This document shows positions 7,744 to 15,204 of a stretch of 38,782 bases of DNA, in pieces. The notes beneath the pieces were generated by a model. It was not told the DNA's origin, made no database searches, and worked only from the letters and a program-made list of their open reading frames with translations. The stretch covers positions 1 through 38,782 of the forward strand of contig JAQVWL010000008.1 of the NCBI GenBank assembly GCA_028709705.1. Reading direction: 5' to 3'. The DNA comes from Clostridia bacterium. Lineage in GTDB: Bacteria; Bacillota; Clostridia; Christensenellales; UBA1242. The translations under genes were made by a program, and so were the position numbers. The stretch's first letter is position 1. Each line of letters starts with the position of its first letter.

Positions 7744-8589
7744 ATGATTTCGTTAGAAGAATACGCAAAAGTTTGTAGTTTGATTTCTAGTTGTAACGAT
7801 ATTATTCACGGCAAGTTTATTTTAGCAGATTATAAAATCACAAGCATTTTAAAAAATATTGGCGATAGCAAAGAAATTTACAATTTGATTGCAAATTGTA
7901 TGAACGATTTTAATTTTGAACGAGAATTTTCCCGAGCGCAACTTAAATACGCTTCAAAACCCAACCAATTTATTTTGCCAACCGAGCCAGAAAAAATTTT
8001 GCCGTTTGTGTTTTGCGTTTTGGTTAACATAAAAAACAAAAATATAAATTTTGACGCGTTTTTGAAAGAATTTTACAAAAGCGAAGAAGGCAGGGCAAGG
8101 GAGTTTTCCAATTTTGCCAATCAAATCATCTTACCTTTCAGGAATATAATTGCCAATTTTTTTGAAATTCCTATTAGCGATGCAAACAATATGATTTCAA
8201 AAGACAAAAAACCCAAAACCGAAGATGTGCAACCGCAAATCCAAAAACAAGAAGAAGGTAATACAATGGAAGAAAATTTTGACAATCAAGAAGAAAAACA
8301 AGAAAATTATGCCGAACTTACAACCCAAAAAGTTGAAGAGTTTTTAAACGAAATAAAATCAATCTGCAAAGAAATTTTGTCAGAACTAAATTATCAAAAA
8401 AGAATGCAAGAAGATTTAAGAGAAAATATAATTTACATTACCAACGCAATTATTTTTAATTGCGAAAACAATGATTTAAGAAACGCAGTTGCACTTATTA
8501 CCGCATTTGAATACGTTGCCAAAACAGCAAAATCTATCAAATTTTTGACAAAAGAATTAAAAAATGTTTTAATCAATTTTTATGAATAA
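7744..8589 (+). CDS. Hypothetical protein with acidic linker and helical C-terminus
   Basis: This is a 281-aa protein with no family I recognise. AAAGGAG precedes the ATG at 7744; an earlier in-frame GTG at 7717 lies upstream of that site and is rejected. Residues 1-150 appear alpha-helical and globular. Residues 155-205 form a charged, Gln/Glu/Lys-rich linker, and residues 205-281 look like a helical or coiled-coil domain. There is no signal peptide. It is followed by a terminator at 8589, yet the next unknown gene starts only 57 nt later in the same direction, so the two may belong together functionally. Confidence 0.75.
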   Translation: MISLEEYAKVCSLISSCNDIIHGKFILADYKITSILKNIGDSKEIYNLIANCMNDFNFEREFSRAQLKYASKPNQFILPTEPEKILPFVFCVLVNIKNKNINFDAFLKEFYKSEEGRAREFSNFANQIILPFRNIIANFFEIPISDANNMISKDKKPKTEDVQPQIQKQEEGNTMEENFDNQEEKQENYAELTTQKVEEFLNEIKSICKEILSELNYQKRMQEDLRENIIYITNAIIFNCENNDLRNAVALITAFEYVAKTAKSIKFLTKELKNVLINFYE

Positions 8590-8614
8590 AAGACTACTTT
8601 TAGTCTTTTTTTTT
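8589..8614 (+). terminator. Intrinsic terminator
   Basis: AAAGACTA (8589-8596) / TAGTCTTT (8601-8608), loop CTTT, followed by Ts. Confidence 0.75.
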
Positions 8615-8645
8615 GAAAATATAACAAAAATATTAAGGAGAAATT

Positions 8646-9368
8646 ATGGAAAAATTATTTTATTTATTAGCGTTTAAAGGAAAATTGAAAATTGACATTT
8701 CAAAGTATTGTGCTTACAATCTTGTTCAAAAAGATGGTTATATAAATATAACGATTGACAATCACGATTTTTATGATTTTAAACAAAGAATAATAATAGA
8801 AAACCCAAGAGAGTTCAAACAATTTTTTGACCCATATTTTTATGAAAAGTATGCCAAAAAAATAATTGATGAAATGTGCGACCAGCACAAAGTTTTAATG
8901 CAAAACATTCAAAGGGAAAAAATATTTGCTTTGCAAATGGTTGAAAACAACAAAAATTTTTCTCCTACATACAAAGAATCTATTTCTCAAATTGTAAATT
9001 TGGTATGTGAAAATGATAGATTTTATTTAAAAAACACTCCCAAATTTTCGGCATATTTGACTTTGGCGGACGACACAAACAAAACCTTGTCGCCATATTC
9101 TGACTTGCATATCCAACTTGTCAAAAACACAATCAATGACAAAGGTGAAAGGCAAATTGAATACCCAGATTTGTGCGAAGAAGAGATTATTTCATTGATA
9201 GCAAAATGTATAAAAGCAAACCCAACCGAAATTTATAACAAAATTTTTTCTGGCGAAAGGCAATGCGCCCGCATAAAAGAACAACGCCAAGAAGACTTTG
9301 CAAAACTTAAAACCAGATACATAAGAAAATCAAAACCAAAGCAAGTTGAACAAATTATCGAGGCGTAG
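8646..9368 (+). CDS. Hypothetical soluble protein
   Basis: This 240-aa protein is unrecognised. The start ATG at 8646 follows AAGGAG with good spacing. The sequence is soluble, rich in Lys, Asn and aromatic residues, with a basic C-terminal tail (YIRKSKPKQVEQ). No membrane segment, nucleotide-binding loop or metal motif is evident. It lies between a terminator and the RNase P RNA promoter, and its own promoter was not resolved. Confidence 0.72.
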   Translation: MEKLFYLLAFKGKLKIDISKYCAYNLVQKDGYINITIDNHDFYDFKQRIIIENPREFKQFFDPYFYEKYAKKIIDEMCDQHKVLMQNIQREKIFALQMVENNKNFSPTYKESISQIVNLVCENDRFYLKNTPKFSAYLTLADDTNKTLSPYSDLHIQLVKNTINDKGERQIEYPDLCEEEIISLIAKCIKANPTEIYNKIFSGERQCARIKEQRQEDFAKLKTRYIRKSKPKQVEQIIEA

Positions 9369-9401
9369 GAAAAATGTTGTTTCAAAAATAGCCAATGGTT
9401 A

Positions 9402-9430
9402 TTGACATTTTTCAAAAAACAGCATATAAT
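9402..9430 (+). promoter_or_regulatory. Promoter of RNase P RNA
   Basis: TTGACA (9402-9407), 17 nt, TATAAT (9425-9430), with the expected start at about 9437-9438, exactly at the first base of helix P1. Confidence 0.92.
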
Positions 9431-9437
9431 ATACTTT

Positions 9438-9978
9438 GTTAGTTAGCCAGATGGTCGCGGTCCAATCGTAATGGTTGGAGCGAGGAAAGTCCGAGCATCA
9501 AGAGAACTGGGTGCCGGTTAACTGCCGGTGAAGGCGACTTTAAGGAAAGTGCAACAGAAATAAACCGCTCCTATTATCATAAGTTAAAGTTTTGTTTTAA
9601 GTTGTTGAAAAATGCTTGGAACACTCTTCGGAGAACTGCTTTAACAAAAAGTACGGGCAAAACCGCCAACAAAGTGCGGTTTTCGCTTGGCCCGTAAGGG
9701 AGCAAAAATAGTCCGTCAAGGCGATGCTTTTTTCGAAAGAAAAAACGAGCACAAAGGACTTGTTTTTGCGGGAGCAAGGATGGAAAGGCGGTGTAAGAGA
9801 CCACCGCCACAATGGTAACATTGTGGGCTATGTAAACCCCACCTGATGCAAGGTTAAGTGATAACAATGTGCTTGTTCTCTCACGTTATCCAAAAATACC
9901 GCTTGAGCGGTGTAGAGATGCATCGCCTAGATAGATGACCGTTTAATACAGAACTCGGCTTATAGACTAACTAACACC
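9438..9978 (+). ncRNA. rnpB: RNase P RNA (type A-like) with enlarged P12
   Basis: This is the catalytic RNA of tRNA 5' maturation. Helix P1 is GTTAGTTAG (9438-9446) with CTAACTAAC (9967-9975). Conserved core motifs include GAGGAAAGTCC (9482-9492), AGTGCAACAGAAA (about 9548-9560), P13 GGCGGTG...CACCGCC near 9787-9808, P14 CAATG...CATTG, and ACAGAACTCGGCTTAT near the 3' end. The gene is about 540 nt, against roughly 350-400 nt for most bacterial RNase P RNAs. The excess of about 165 nt lies between GCTCC (9567-9571) and GGAGC (9771-9775), the P11/P12 region. A strong promoter and terminator bracket the gene. Confidence 0.96.
9605..9769 (+). repeat. P12 insertion of RNase P RNA, homologous to dispersed elements
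   Basis: This block folds into TACGGGC/GCCCGTA (9652-9658/9690-9696) extended by AAAACCGC/GCGGTTTT (9659-9666/9676-9683). A second arm follows: GCAAAAA/TTTTTGC (9702-9708/9763-9769) with AGTCC/GGACT (9710-9714/9756-9760), capped by a TTTTTTC-GAAA-GAAAAAA hairpin. A CTC-TTCG-GAG hairpin (9624-9633) precedes it. The same module, with helix-preserving changes, recurs at 18359-18503 and 27438-27562, outside any RNase P context. Confidence 0.88.
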
Positions 9979-9982
9979 AAAA

Positions 9983-10015
9983 CCCCCGCCTGCAAATTTG
10001 CAAGCGGGGGTTTTT
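9983..10015 (+). terminator. Terminator of rnpB
   Basis: CCCCCGC (9983-9989) / GCGGGGG (10004-10010), enclosing the palindrome TGCAAATTTGCA, then TTTTT. Confidence 0.9.
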
Positions 10016-10078
10016 AATTTTGAAAGCGTGCATTTATGCTCTCGTATCCACACCCTAATTCAAAATCTTACAATTTGT

Positions 10079-10107
10079 TTGTCTTTTTTCCGCAAAAATG
10101 TTATAAT
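10079..10107 (+). promoter_or_regulatory. Promoter of tex
   Basis: TTGTCT (10079-10084), 17 nt, TATAAT (10102-10107). AAGGAG lies just ahead of the ATG at 10130. Confidence 0.75.
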
Positions 10108-10129
10108 AAAACGATTTTAAGGAGAAAAA

Positions 10130-12292
10130 ATGAACTTAACAAAACAAATTGCGTATGAGTTTAACATAAGAGAGGACTATGCACAAAATATAATAAATTT
10201 GCTTGATGAAGGTTGCACTGTGCCTTTTATTTCAAGATATAGAAAGGAATCTCACGGAAGTTTGGACGACCAAATTATCAGAGATTTTTCTGACCGTTTG
10301 ACATATTTAAGAAATTTTGACAAACGAAAGCAAGACATTATTGGCTACATAACCGAGCAAGAAAAAATGACCCCCGAAATTTTGAAAGCGATTGAAAAGG
10401 CGAATACCCTAACCGAACTTGAAGATATTTATCGCCCATTTAAACCCAAAAGGCAAACAAGGGCGACCATTGCGGTGGCAAAAGGCTTGCAACCCCTTGC
10501 CGACAAAATTTTGGAGCAGACCGAGGCAAGTTCACTTGAAGAAATTGCAAAAGATTTTGTTAATGCCGAAAAAGGTGTTGAAACACTTGAACAAGCACTT
10601 GCAGGTGCAAGTGATATCATTGCCGAAAGCATTAGCGACAATGCCGAATTAAGAAAAAAATTGCGAGAATTTTTGTTTGAAACAGGCACGATTGAAACCA
10701 ATATAAAAGAAAAAGAGAACGAAAAAACTCAAACTTATCAAACATATAACAACTTTAAAGAAACCGTAAAAACTTTGCCGTCGCACAGAATTTTGGCAAT
10801 AAACAGAGGCGAAAAAGATGACTGCTTAAAGGTGGAAGTTAAGGTTAATTTGGAAAAAAGTCTTTCAATTATTGCCACCGAAACTTTGAAAAAGAACGGA
10901 ACTTTTAAAGAGTTTTTGCAAGCAGTTATTCAAGACAGTTATGACCGCTTGATTTTCCCCGCACTTGAAAGGGAACTTCGCACAAACTTAACTGATATCG
11001 CGAACGAGCAAGCAATCAAAATGTTTGAAGTCAATCTAAAACCACTTTTGATGCAACCGCCACTTAAAGATAAAATCATTTTGGGGCTTGACCCCGCTTA
11101 TAGAACAGGTTGCAAAATTGCGGTTATTGATGGCAACGGAAATGTGCTTGACACAGCGGTTGTTTACCCAACTCCACCGCACAACAAAATTGACGAGGCG
11201 GCGGAAATTTTGAAAAAACTTATCAAAAAGCACAAAGTTGATGCAATATCAATTGGAAATGGCACAGCGAGCAAGGAAAGTGAAATTTTTGTTAGCAATC
11301 TTATCAAAACAATACCCGAAAACAGGGTTTGTTATATGGTTGTAAATGAGGCGGGAGCATCAGTTTACAGCGCTTCAAAACTCGGGGCGGAAGAGTTCCC
11401 GGAATATGATGTTTCACTTCGCAGTGCGGTTAGCATTGCACGCAGATTGCAAGACCCGCTTGCCGAACTTATAAAAATTGATGTCAAGTCGATTGGTGTG
11501 GGGCAATATCAGCACGATATGCCACAAAAAAGATTGACTGATGTGCTTGAAGGCGTGGTGGAAAACTGCGTTAACAGCGTTGGTGTGGACCTTAACACCG
11601 CATCTTTCAAACTTTTGGAATATGTTTCTGGGCTTAATTCTGGCATTGCAAAAAACATTGTGGAATATAGAAAAGAAAACGGAAAATTTGTTGACCGAAA
11701 AGAACTTAAAAAAGTGAAAAAATTGGGCGATAAGGCTTATGAACAATCTGCGGGATTTTTGCGAATTCCTAACGAAAAAAACATTTTGGATAACACTTCC
11801 GTTCACCCAGAAAGTTATCCAGCAGTGAAAAAACTGCTTAAAATGTTTGGGTTAACTGAAAAAGATTTGACAACCGAAAAAGTTTTGCTTCTTCCAAAAT
11901 TGGTTGAAGAAAAGGGCATAAAAAAAATTGCCGAAGAGTGCGAAGTTGGTGCGCCAACGCTTAAAGATATTGTAAGCGAACTTTTGAAACCGGGCAGAGA
12001 TATTCGTGACGAACTTCCAAAACCTGAACTGCGAACTGATGTTATGAGTATGGAAGATTTGAAGGCGGGAATGGTGATGAAAGGTGTTGTTAGGAACGTG
12101 ATTGACTTTGGTGCGTTTGTGGATATTGGCGTGCATCAAGATGGGCTTGTGCATATTTCGCAAATTTGCGACAGGTATATAAAACACCCAAGCGAAGAAC
12201 TTACCGTTGGGCAAAATGTTGAAGTGAAAATTTTGTCAGTCGACCTTGAAAAGAAAAGAATAAGTTTGACAATGAAAAATTTGGATAAGTAA
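10130..12292 (+). CDS. tex: Tex-family S1 RNA-binding protein
   Basis: This 720-aa cytoplasmic nucleic-acid-binding protein belongs to the Tex/Spt6-like family, which is linked to transcription. The N-terminus (VPFISRYRKESHGSLDDQ) matches the helical Tex region. The YqgF/RNase H-like fold is near residues 320-440 (ILGLDPAYRTGCKIAVID). Helix-hairpin-helix motifs follow at about 480-560 (GVDLNTASFKLLEYVSGLN), and the C-terminal S1 domain spans about 645-720 (GAFVDIGVHQDGLVHISQ). Length is normal for Tex. It has its own promoter and a very strong terminator, so it appears monocistronic. Confidence 0.95.
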   Translation: MNLTKQIAYEFNIREDYAQNIINLLDEGCTVPFISRYRKESHGSLDDQIIRDFSDRLTYLRNFDKRKQDIIGYITEQEKMTPEILKAIEKANTLTELEDIYRPFKPKRQTRATIAVAKGLQPLADKILEQTEASSLEEIAKDFVNAEKGVETLEQALAGASDIIAESISDNAELRKKLREFLFETGTIETNIKEKENEKTQTYQTYNNFKETVKTLPSHRILAINRGEKDDCLKVEVKVNLEKSLSIIATETLKKNGTFKEFLQAVIQDSYDRLIFPALERELRTNLTDIANEQAIKMFEVNLKPLLMQPPLKDKIILGLDPAYRTGCKIAVIDGNGNVLDTAVVYPTPPHNKIDEAAEILKKLIKKHKVDAISIGNGTASKESEIFVSNLIKTIPENRVCYMVVNEAGASVYSASKLGAEEFPEYDVSLRSAVSIARRLQDPLAELIKIDVKSIGVGQYQHDMPQKRLTDVLEGVVENCVNSVGVDLNTASFKLLEYVSGLNSGIAKNIVEYRKENGKFVDRKELKKVKKLGDKAYEQSAGFLRIPNEKNILDNTSVHPESYPAVKKLLKMFGLTEKDLTTEKVLLLPKLVEEKGIKKIAEECEVGAPTLKDIVSELLKPGRDIRDELPKPELRTDVMSMEDLKAGMVMKGVVRNVIDFGAFVDIGVHQDGLVHISQICDRYIKHPSEELTVGQNVEVKILSVDLEKKRISLTMKNLDK

Positions 12293-12316
12293 GGTTATAA
12301 AAACATTGTTGGTTGT

Positions 12317-12356
12317 AAAGAATTAGATTGTGATAAAAAATCTAATTCTTTTTTTT
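12317..12356 (+). terminator. Strong intrinsic terminator of tex
   Basis: A 13-bp perfect stem (12317-12329 with 12339-12351), arms AAAGAATTAGATT and AATCTAATTCTTT, is followed by a T-run. The next open frame begins inside its loop. Confidence 0.85.
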
Positions 12357-13670
12357 GTTAAAAAATATAGGTACAAAAAGTTTCACAAAAAGAGCAAATT
12401 TTCTGCGCTTTTTGTTAACAAAATTTTGGAAAAAGTAAGGTATCAAAAACCCAAAATTTATGCCCAAAAAATTGACAAAAAATTGGTAGAAAATTCTGGG
12501 ATAAAACTTGACAAACCTTTGTATGTTGAAAAAGCAAAAAACATCAATTTTGACTATGCAAAAAGTTTGTGGCTTGCACAAAAAATTTGCCCATTTTCTG
12601 TTGTTGTTTTTTTTGAAAATGAACTTTCAATTTTGGCAAAAAAAAAGTTTTTAAGCACAGCAATTTTTTTGAAAAAATCTGATTTAAACATAACCCTAAA
12701 ACAAAATTTGCTTGCCCTAAATATTAACATTTTTGAACCTTTGTTTTTTGAAAATATTGCCCGCAATAGTTTGCAAATTTTGCCAAGCAAAAACATAGAA
12801 ACAACTTTCAAAAATTATAGTCTTCAAAAAACATTTTTAGGAAAAAATTTTTGCCTAAATATTGGTCAAACTTTTTTTAATGGAAAATTTTATTTTTTCA
12901 ATAATTTAATAAAATATAATAAAAAAATTAAAATAATATTAAAAAATATAATAAAAAATAATATTTTTGATTATTTTTTAATAAAAAAAATAAAATTTGG
13001 TTATTTATTTGAAAGTGTGATAAATAAAATAAATTATTATTTTTTGTCAAATAAAACAATAAAAAATATAAAAATATTGCCAATAAAAAATTCAAAAAAT
13101 TTTTGTTTGATTGCAGAAATTTTTGTTGATTTTTCTTTGCCACAAAACCAAAATTTTGTTGTGTATTTTGGCAAAGAAAATTTTGATATTTTTACTGAAA
13201 ATTTGCAGGGCAAAATTGTTGGATTTATAGAAAAAAAATTTGCCTTGCAACTTGAAACCCAAGACAAAAAACTTGAATTTTATTTTAACAAATTTTTGCC
13301 AAAACAAATAATTTTGGATAGCATAAGTTGCAAAAATTTTGACTTTGTTTTGCCACAAAATTTTGAAGAAAAAAATTTGACTTTTAACCAAATTATTGAC
13401 CTTTATAAAAGCAAAAAAATATCATCAATTTTTTGTTATAATTTAATCAAAAACAAGTTGTTTACTGAAAGAGAAAATTTGATAATTTTAAACAAAAATG
13501 AATTGGCAAATTATCGCTTAAAATTGTTTTTTGAAAACTCAATAAAAAAGATAAATGTGAGTGAGTCAAAACAAATAAAATTGATAATAAATGACATAAG
13601 TTATTACAACTGCAAAAGTATTTCGCTTCAAACTTTGAAAGAAAATTCAAACTTTGATTTGTTTATGTAG
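12330..13670 (+). CDS. Extremely AT-rich hypothetical protein (start uncertain)
   Basis: This open frame of up to 446 codons encodes a protein dominated by Lys, Asn, Phe, Ile and Leu, with very long A- and T-rich stretches. I recognise no family. The first possible start, GTG 12330, lies in the loop of the tex terminator and has no binding site. An internal TTG at 12426 is another option, and neither is convincing. Residues about 150-440 show alternating hydrophobic beta-like strands; there is no clear signal peptide. The frame is open over 1.3 kb of sequence where stop codons should be common, so it is probably expressed, but it could be a fast-evolving or decaying gene. Confidence 0.55.
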   Translation: MIKNLILFFVKKYRYKKFHKKSKFSALFVNKILEKVRYQKPKIYAQKIDKKLVENSGIKLDKPLYVEKAKNINFDYAKSLWLAQKICPFSVVVFFENELSILAKKKFLSTAIFLKKSDLNITLKQNLLALNINIFEPLFFENIARNSLQILPSKNIETTFKNYSLQKTFLGKNFCLNIGQTFFNGKFYFFNNLIKYNKKIKIILKNIIKNNIFDYFLIKKIKFGYLFESVINKINYYFLSNKTIKNIKILPIKNSKNFCLIAEIFVDFSLPQNQNFVVYFGKENFDIFTENLQGKIVGFIEKKFALQLETQDKKLEFYFNKFLPKQIILDSISCKNFDFVLPQNFEEKNLTFNQIIDLYKSKKISSIFCYNLIKNKLFTERENLIILNKNELANYRLKLFFENSIKKINVSESKQIKLIINDISYYNCKSISLQTLKENSNFDLFM

Positions 13671-13703
13671 GGGGTGTTTTGTCGCAACTTTTCCTTTCTT
13701 TGT

Positions 13704-13732
13704 TTTACTTTTTTTGTTTTTTGTGTTAACAT
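13704..13732 (+). promoter_or_regulatory. Promoter of rarA giving a leaderless mRNA
   Basis: TTTACT (13704-13709), 17 nt, extended -10 TGTTAACAT with hexamer 13727-13732. The ATG at 13740 lies exactly 7 nt downstream, so transcription probably starts at or next to the start codon. Confidence 0.65.
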
Positions 13733-13739
13733 ACAAAAT

Positions 13740-15002
13740 ATGGAAAATCAAAAAAGAGTGCCACTTGCACAAAGAATGCGTCCCGCAAATTTTGAAAATT
13801 TTGTTGGGCAAAAACATATAATTGGAAAAGGTTGTTTGCTTCGTAGGGCGATTGAAATTGGCGAACTTGGCAGTTGCATTTTTTATGGCCCGCCGGGCAG
13901 TGGAAAAACAACTCTTGCCAACATTGTTGCAAATCTGATGAAAGGCGACTTCAAAGTTTTGAACGCTGTTTCTAGCGGGGTGGCAGATGCAAAGGCAATT
14001 ATTGAACAAGCAACAAAAAATAAGCAACTTTTTGGCACGCAAACTTATCTTTTGCTTGATGAATGTCACAGGTGGAGCAAGGCACAAAGTGACTGCGTTT
14101 TGTCGGCGATTGAAGAAGGCAACATAATTTTTATTGGTTCAACAACCGAAAATCCGTTCGTTTCAATGACAAGGGCTATTGTCAGTCGTTGCCGAGTTTT
14201 TGAGTTTAAGACGCTTGAAACCGCCGACATTGTTTTGGCTTTGGAAAGGGCGGTAAAAGATAAGGAAAACGGACTTGGAAATTTCCCTTTAAAAGTAGAA
14301 AAAGAAGCACTTAACCACTTTGCTTGGGCAAGCGGTGGCGATGTAAGAATGGCACTTAATGCACTTGAACTTGCGGTTTTGACAACTCCTTTTAACAAAG
14401 AAAAACAGATAATAATTTCAAAAGAAGTTGCAGAGCAATCTATTCAAAAAAAAGCGTTCTCTATTGATGAAACGCAATATTTTGATATGTTAAGTGCGTT
14501 TTGCAAGTCAATTAGGGGCAGTGATACCGAAGCAGGACTTTATTATTCGCAAAGAATGATTTGTGCGGGCGTGGACCCCCGAATTATTGCTCGCAGACTT
14601 ATTGCCCACGCAAGTGAAGATATTGGAATGGCAGATAGCAATGCACTTTTGCTTGCCACAAGTGCTTTGATAGCGGTGGAAAAGTTGGGTATGCCGGAGT
14701 GCCTTTTGCCACTTTCGCACGCAATTATTTATGCTTGCGAAGCAGAAAAATCTAATTCGGTTTATCTTGCTTTAAACAGTGCAAGAAGTGATGCCGAAAA
14801 CATAAAAGATGACAATGTTCCGCATTACCTTAAAAATCACAAAGACCAAAATGCGAAAAGCAACGCAAAATATAAATATCCGCACGAGTTCGGCGGATTT
14901 GTTAAACAACAATACTTGCCAAACACCTTAAAAGACCGAATTTATTACACCCCCAGTCAAAACGGGAAGGAAAAAAATCTTGTTCGTAAGAAGTTTAAAT
15001 GA
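13740..15002 (+). CDS. rarA: Replication-associated recombination protein A (AAA+ ATPase)
   Basis: This 420-aa AAA+ protein of the RarA/MgsA/WRNIP1 family acts at stalled replication forks. It starts MENQKRVPLAQRMRP, continues with a short VGQKHIIG box, Walker A GPPGSGKTTLANIVA, Walker B-like LLLDECHRWSKAQSD, and sensor IGSTTENPF with an SRCRVF arginine region. The C-terminal half (ASEDIGMADSNALLLATSA, then HEFGGFVKQQYLP) is the family's tetramerisation domain. The ATG at 13740 is preferred because it matches the family start, although it has no Shine-Dalgarno. An in-frame upstream start at 13674 would add a hydrophobic stretch foreign to the family. Confidence 0.95.
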   Translation: MENQKRVPLAQRMRPANFENFVGQKHIIGKGCLLRRAIEIGELGSCIFYGPPGSGKTTLANIVANLMKGDFKVLNAVSSGVADAKAIIEQATKNKQLFGTQTYLLLDECHRWSKAQSDCVLSAIEEGNIIFIGSTTENPFVSMTRAIVSRCRVFEFKTLETADIVLALERAVKDKENGLGNFPLKVEKEALNHFAWASGGDVRMALNALELAVLTTPFNKEKQIIISKEVAEQSIQKKAFSIDETQYFDMLSAFCKSIRGSDTEAGLYYSQRMICAGVDPRIIARRLIAHASEDIGMADSNALLLATSALIAVEKLGMPECLLPLSHAIIYACEAEKSNSVYLALNSARSDAENIKDDNVPHYLKNHKDQNAKSNAKYKYPHEFGGFVKQQYLPNTLKDRIYYTPSQNGKEKNLVRKKFK

Positions 15003-15005
15003 AAA

Positions 15006-15131
15006 CGCGGGCGTGATGTCGAGAATTTTAAAACGCGGGCGTGATGCCGAGCACGAAGTGCTCGTGCCGAGCGGGCTTTCGCCCGCTTGGCAAGTGTGCC
15101 TTTCGGCACACGCATCACGCCCGCAAACTGC
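15006..15131 (+). repeat. Hairpin array in the rarA 3' UTR
   Basis: A 13-bp direct repeat, CGCGGGCGTGATG, stands at 15006-15018 and 15034-15046. The second copy can pair with CATCACGCCCGC (15113-15124), enclosing GAGCAC/GTGCTC (15050-15064), GCGGGC/GCCCGC (15071-15086) and GTGTGCC/GGCACAC (15095-15111). The array leads directly into a terminator whose loop holds the conserved TGCGTGGGAACGACC box. Confidence 0.85.
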
Positions 15132-15158
15132 GTGGGAACGACCCTAGCAGTTTTTTTT
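15125..15158 (+). terminator. Terminator of rarA with conserved end box
   Basis: AAACTGC (15125-15131) / GCAGTTT (15147-15153), an inner GGG-AACGA-CCC apex, and a run of eight Ts. Confidence 0.8.
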
Positions 15159-15204
15159 CACAAAAAAATCACTCAAATCATAAAAAAAACTAGGAGTTAT
15201 TTAT

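Noticed and set aside
9605-9769. Group I/II intron or IS insertion inside rnpB
   Set aside because: No intron core, no ORF and no terminal duplication are visible; the sequence closes as an extended P12 helix and would remain in the RNA.
9577-9867. Minus-strand open frames of 74-96 codons
   Set aside because: They are antisense to the RNase P RNA and its P12 insertion.
12330-12356. Translation of the AT-rich gene coupled to tex
   Set aside because: The tex stop is about 37 nt upstream and a 13-bp terminator intervenes; coupling is not supported.
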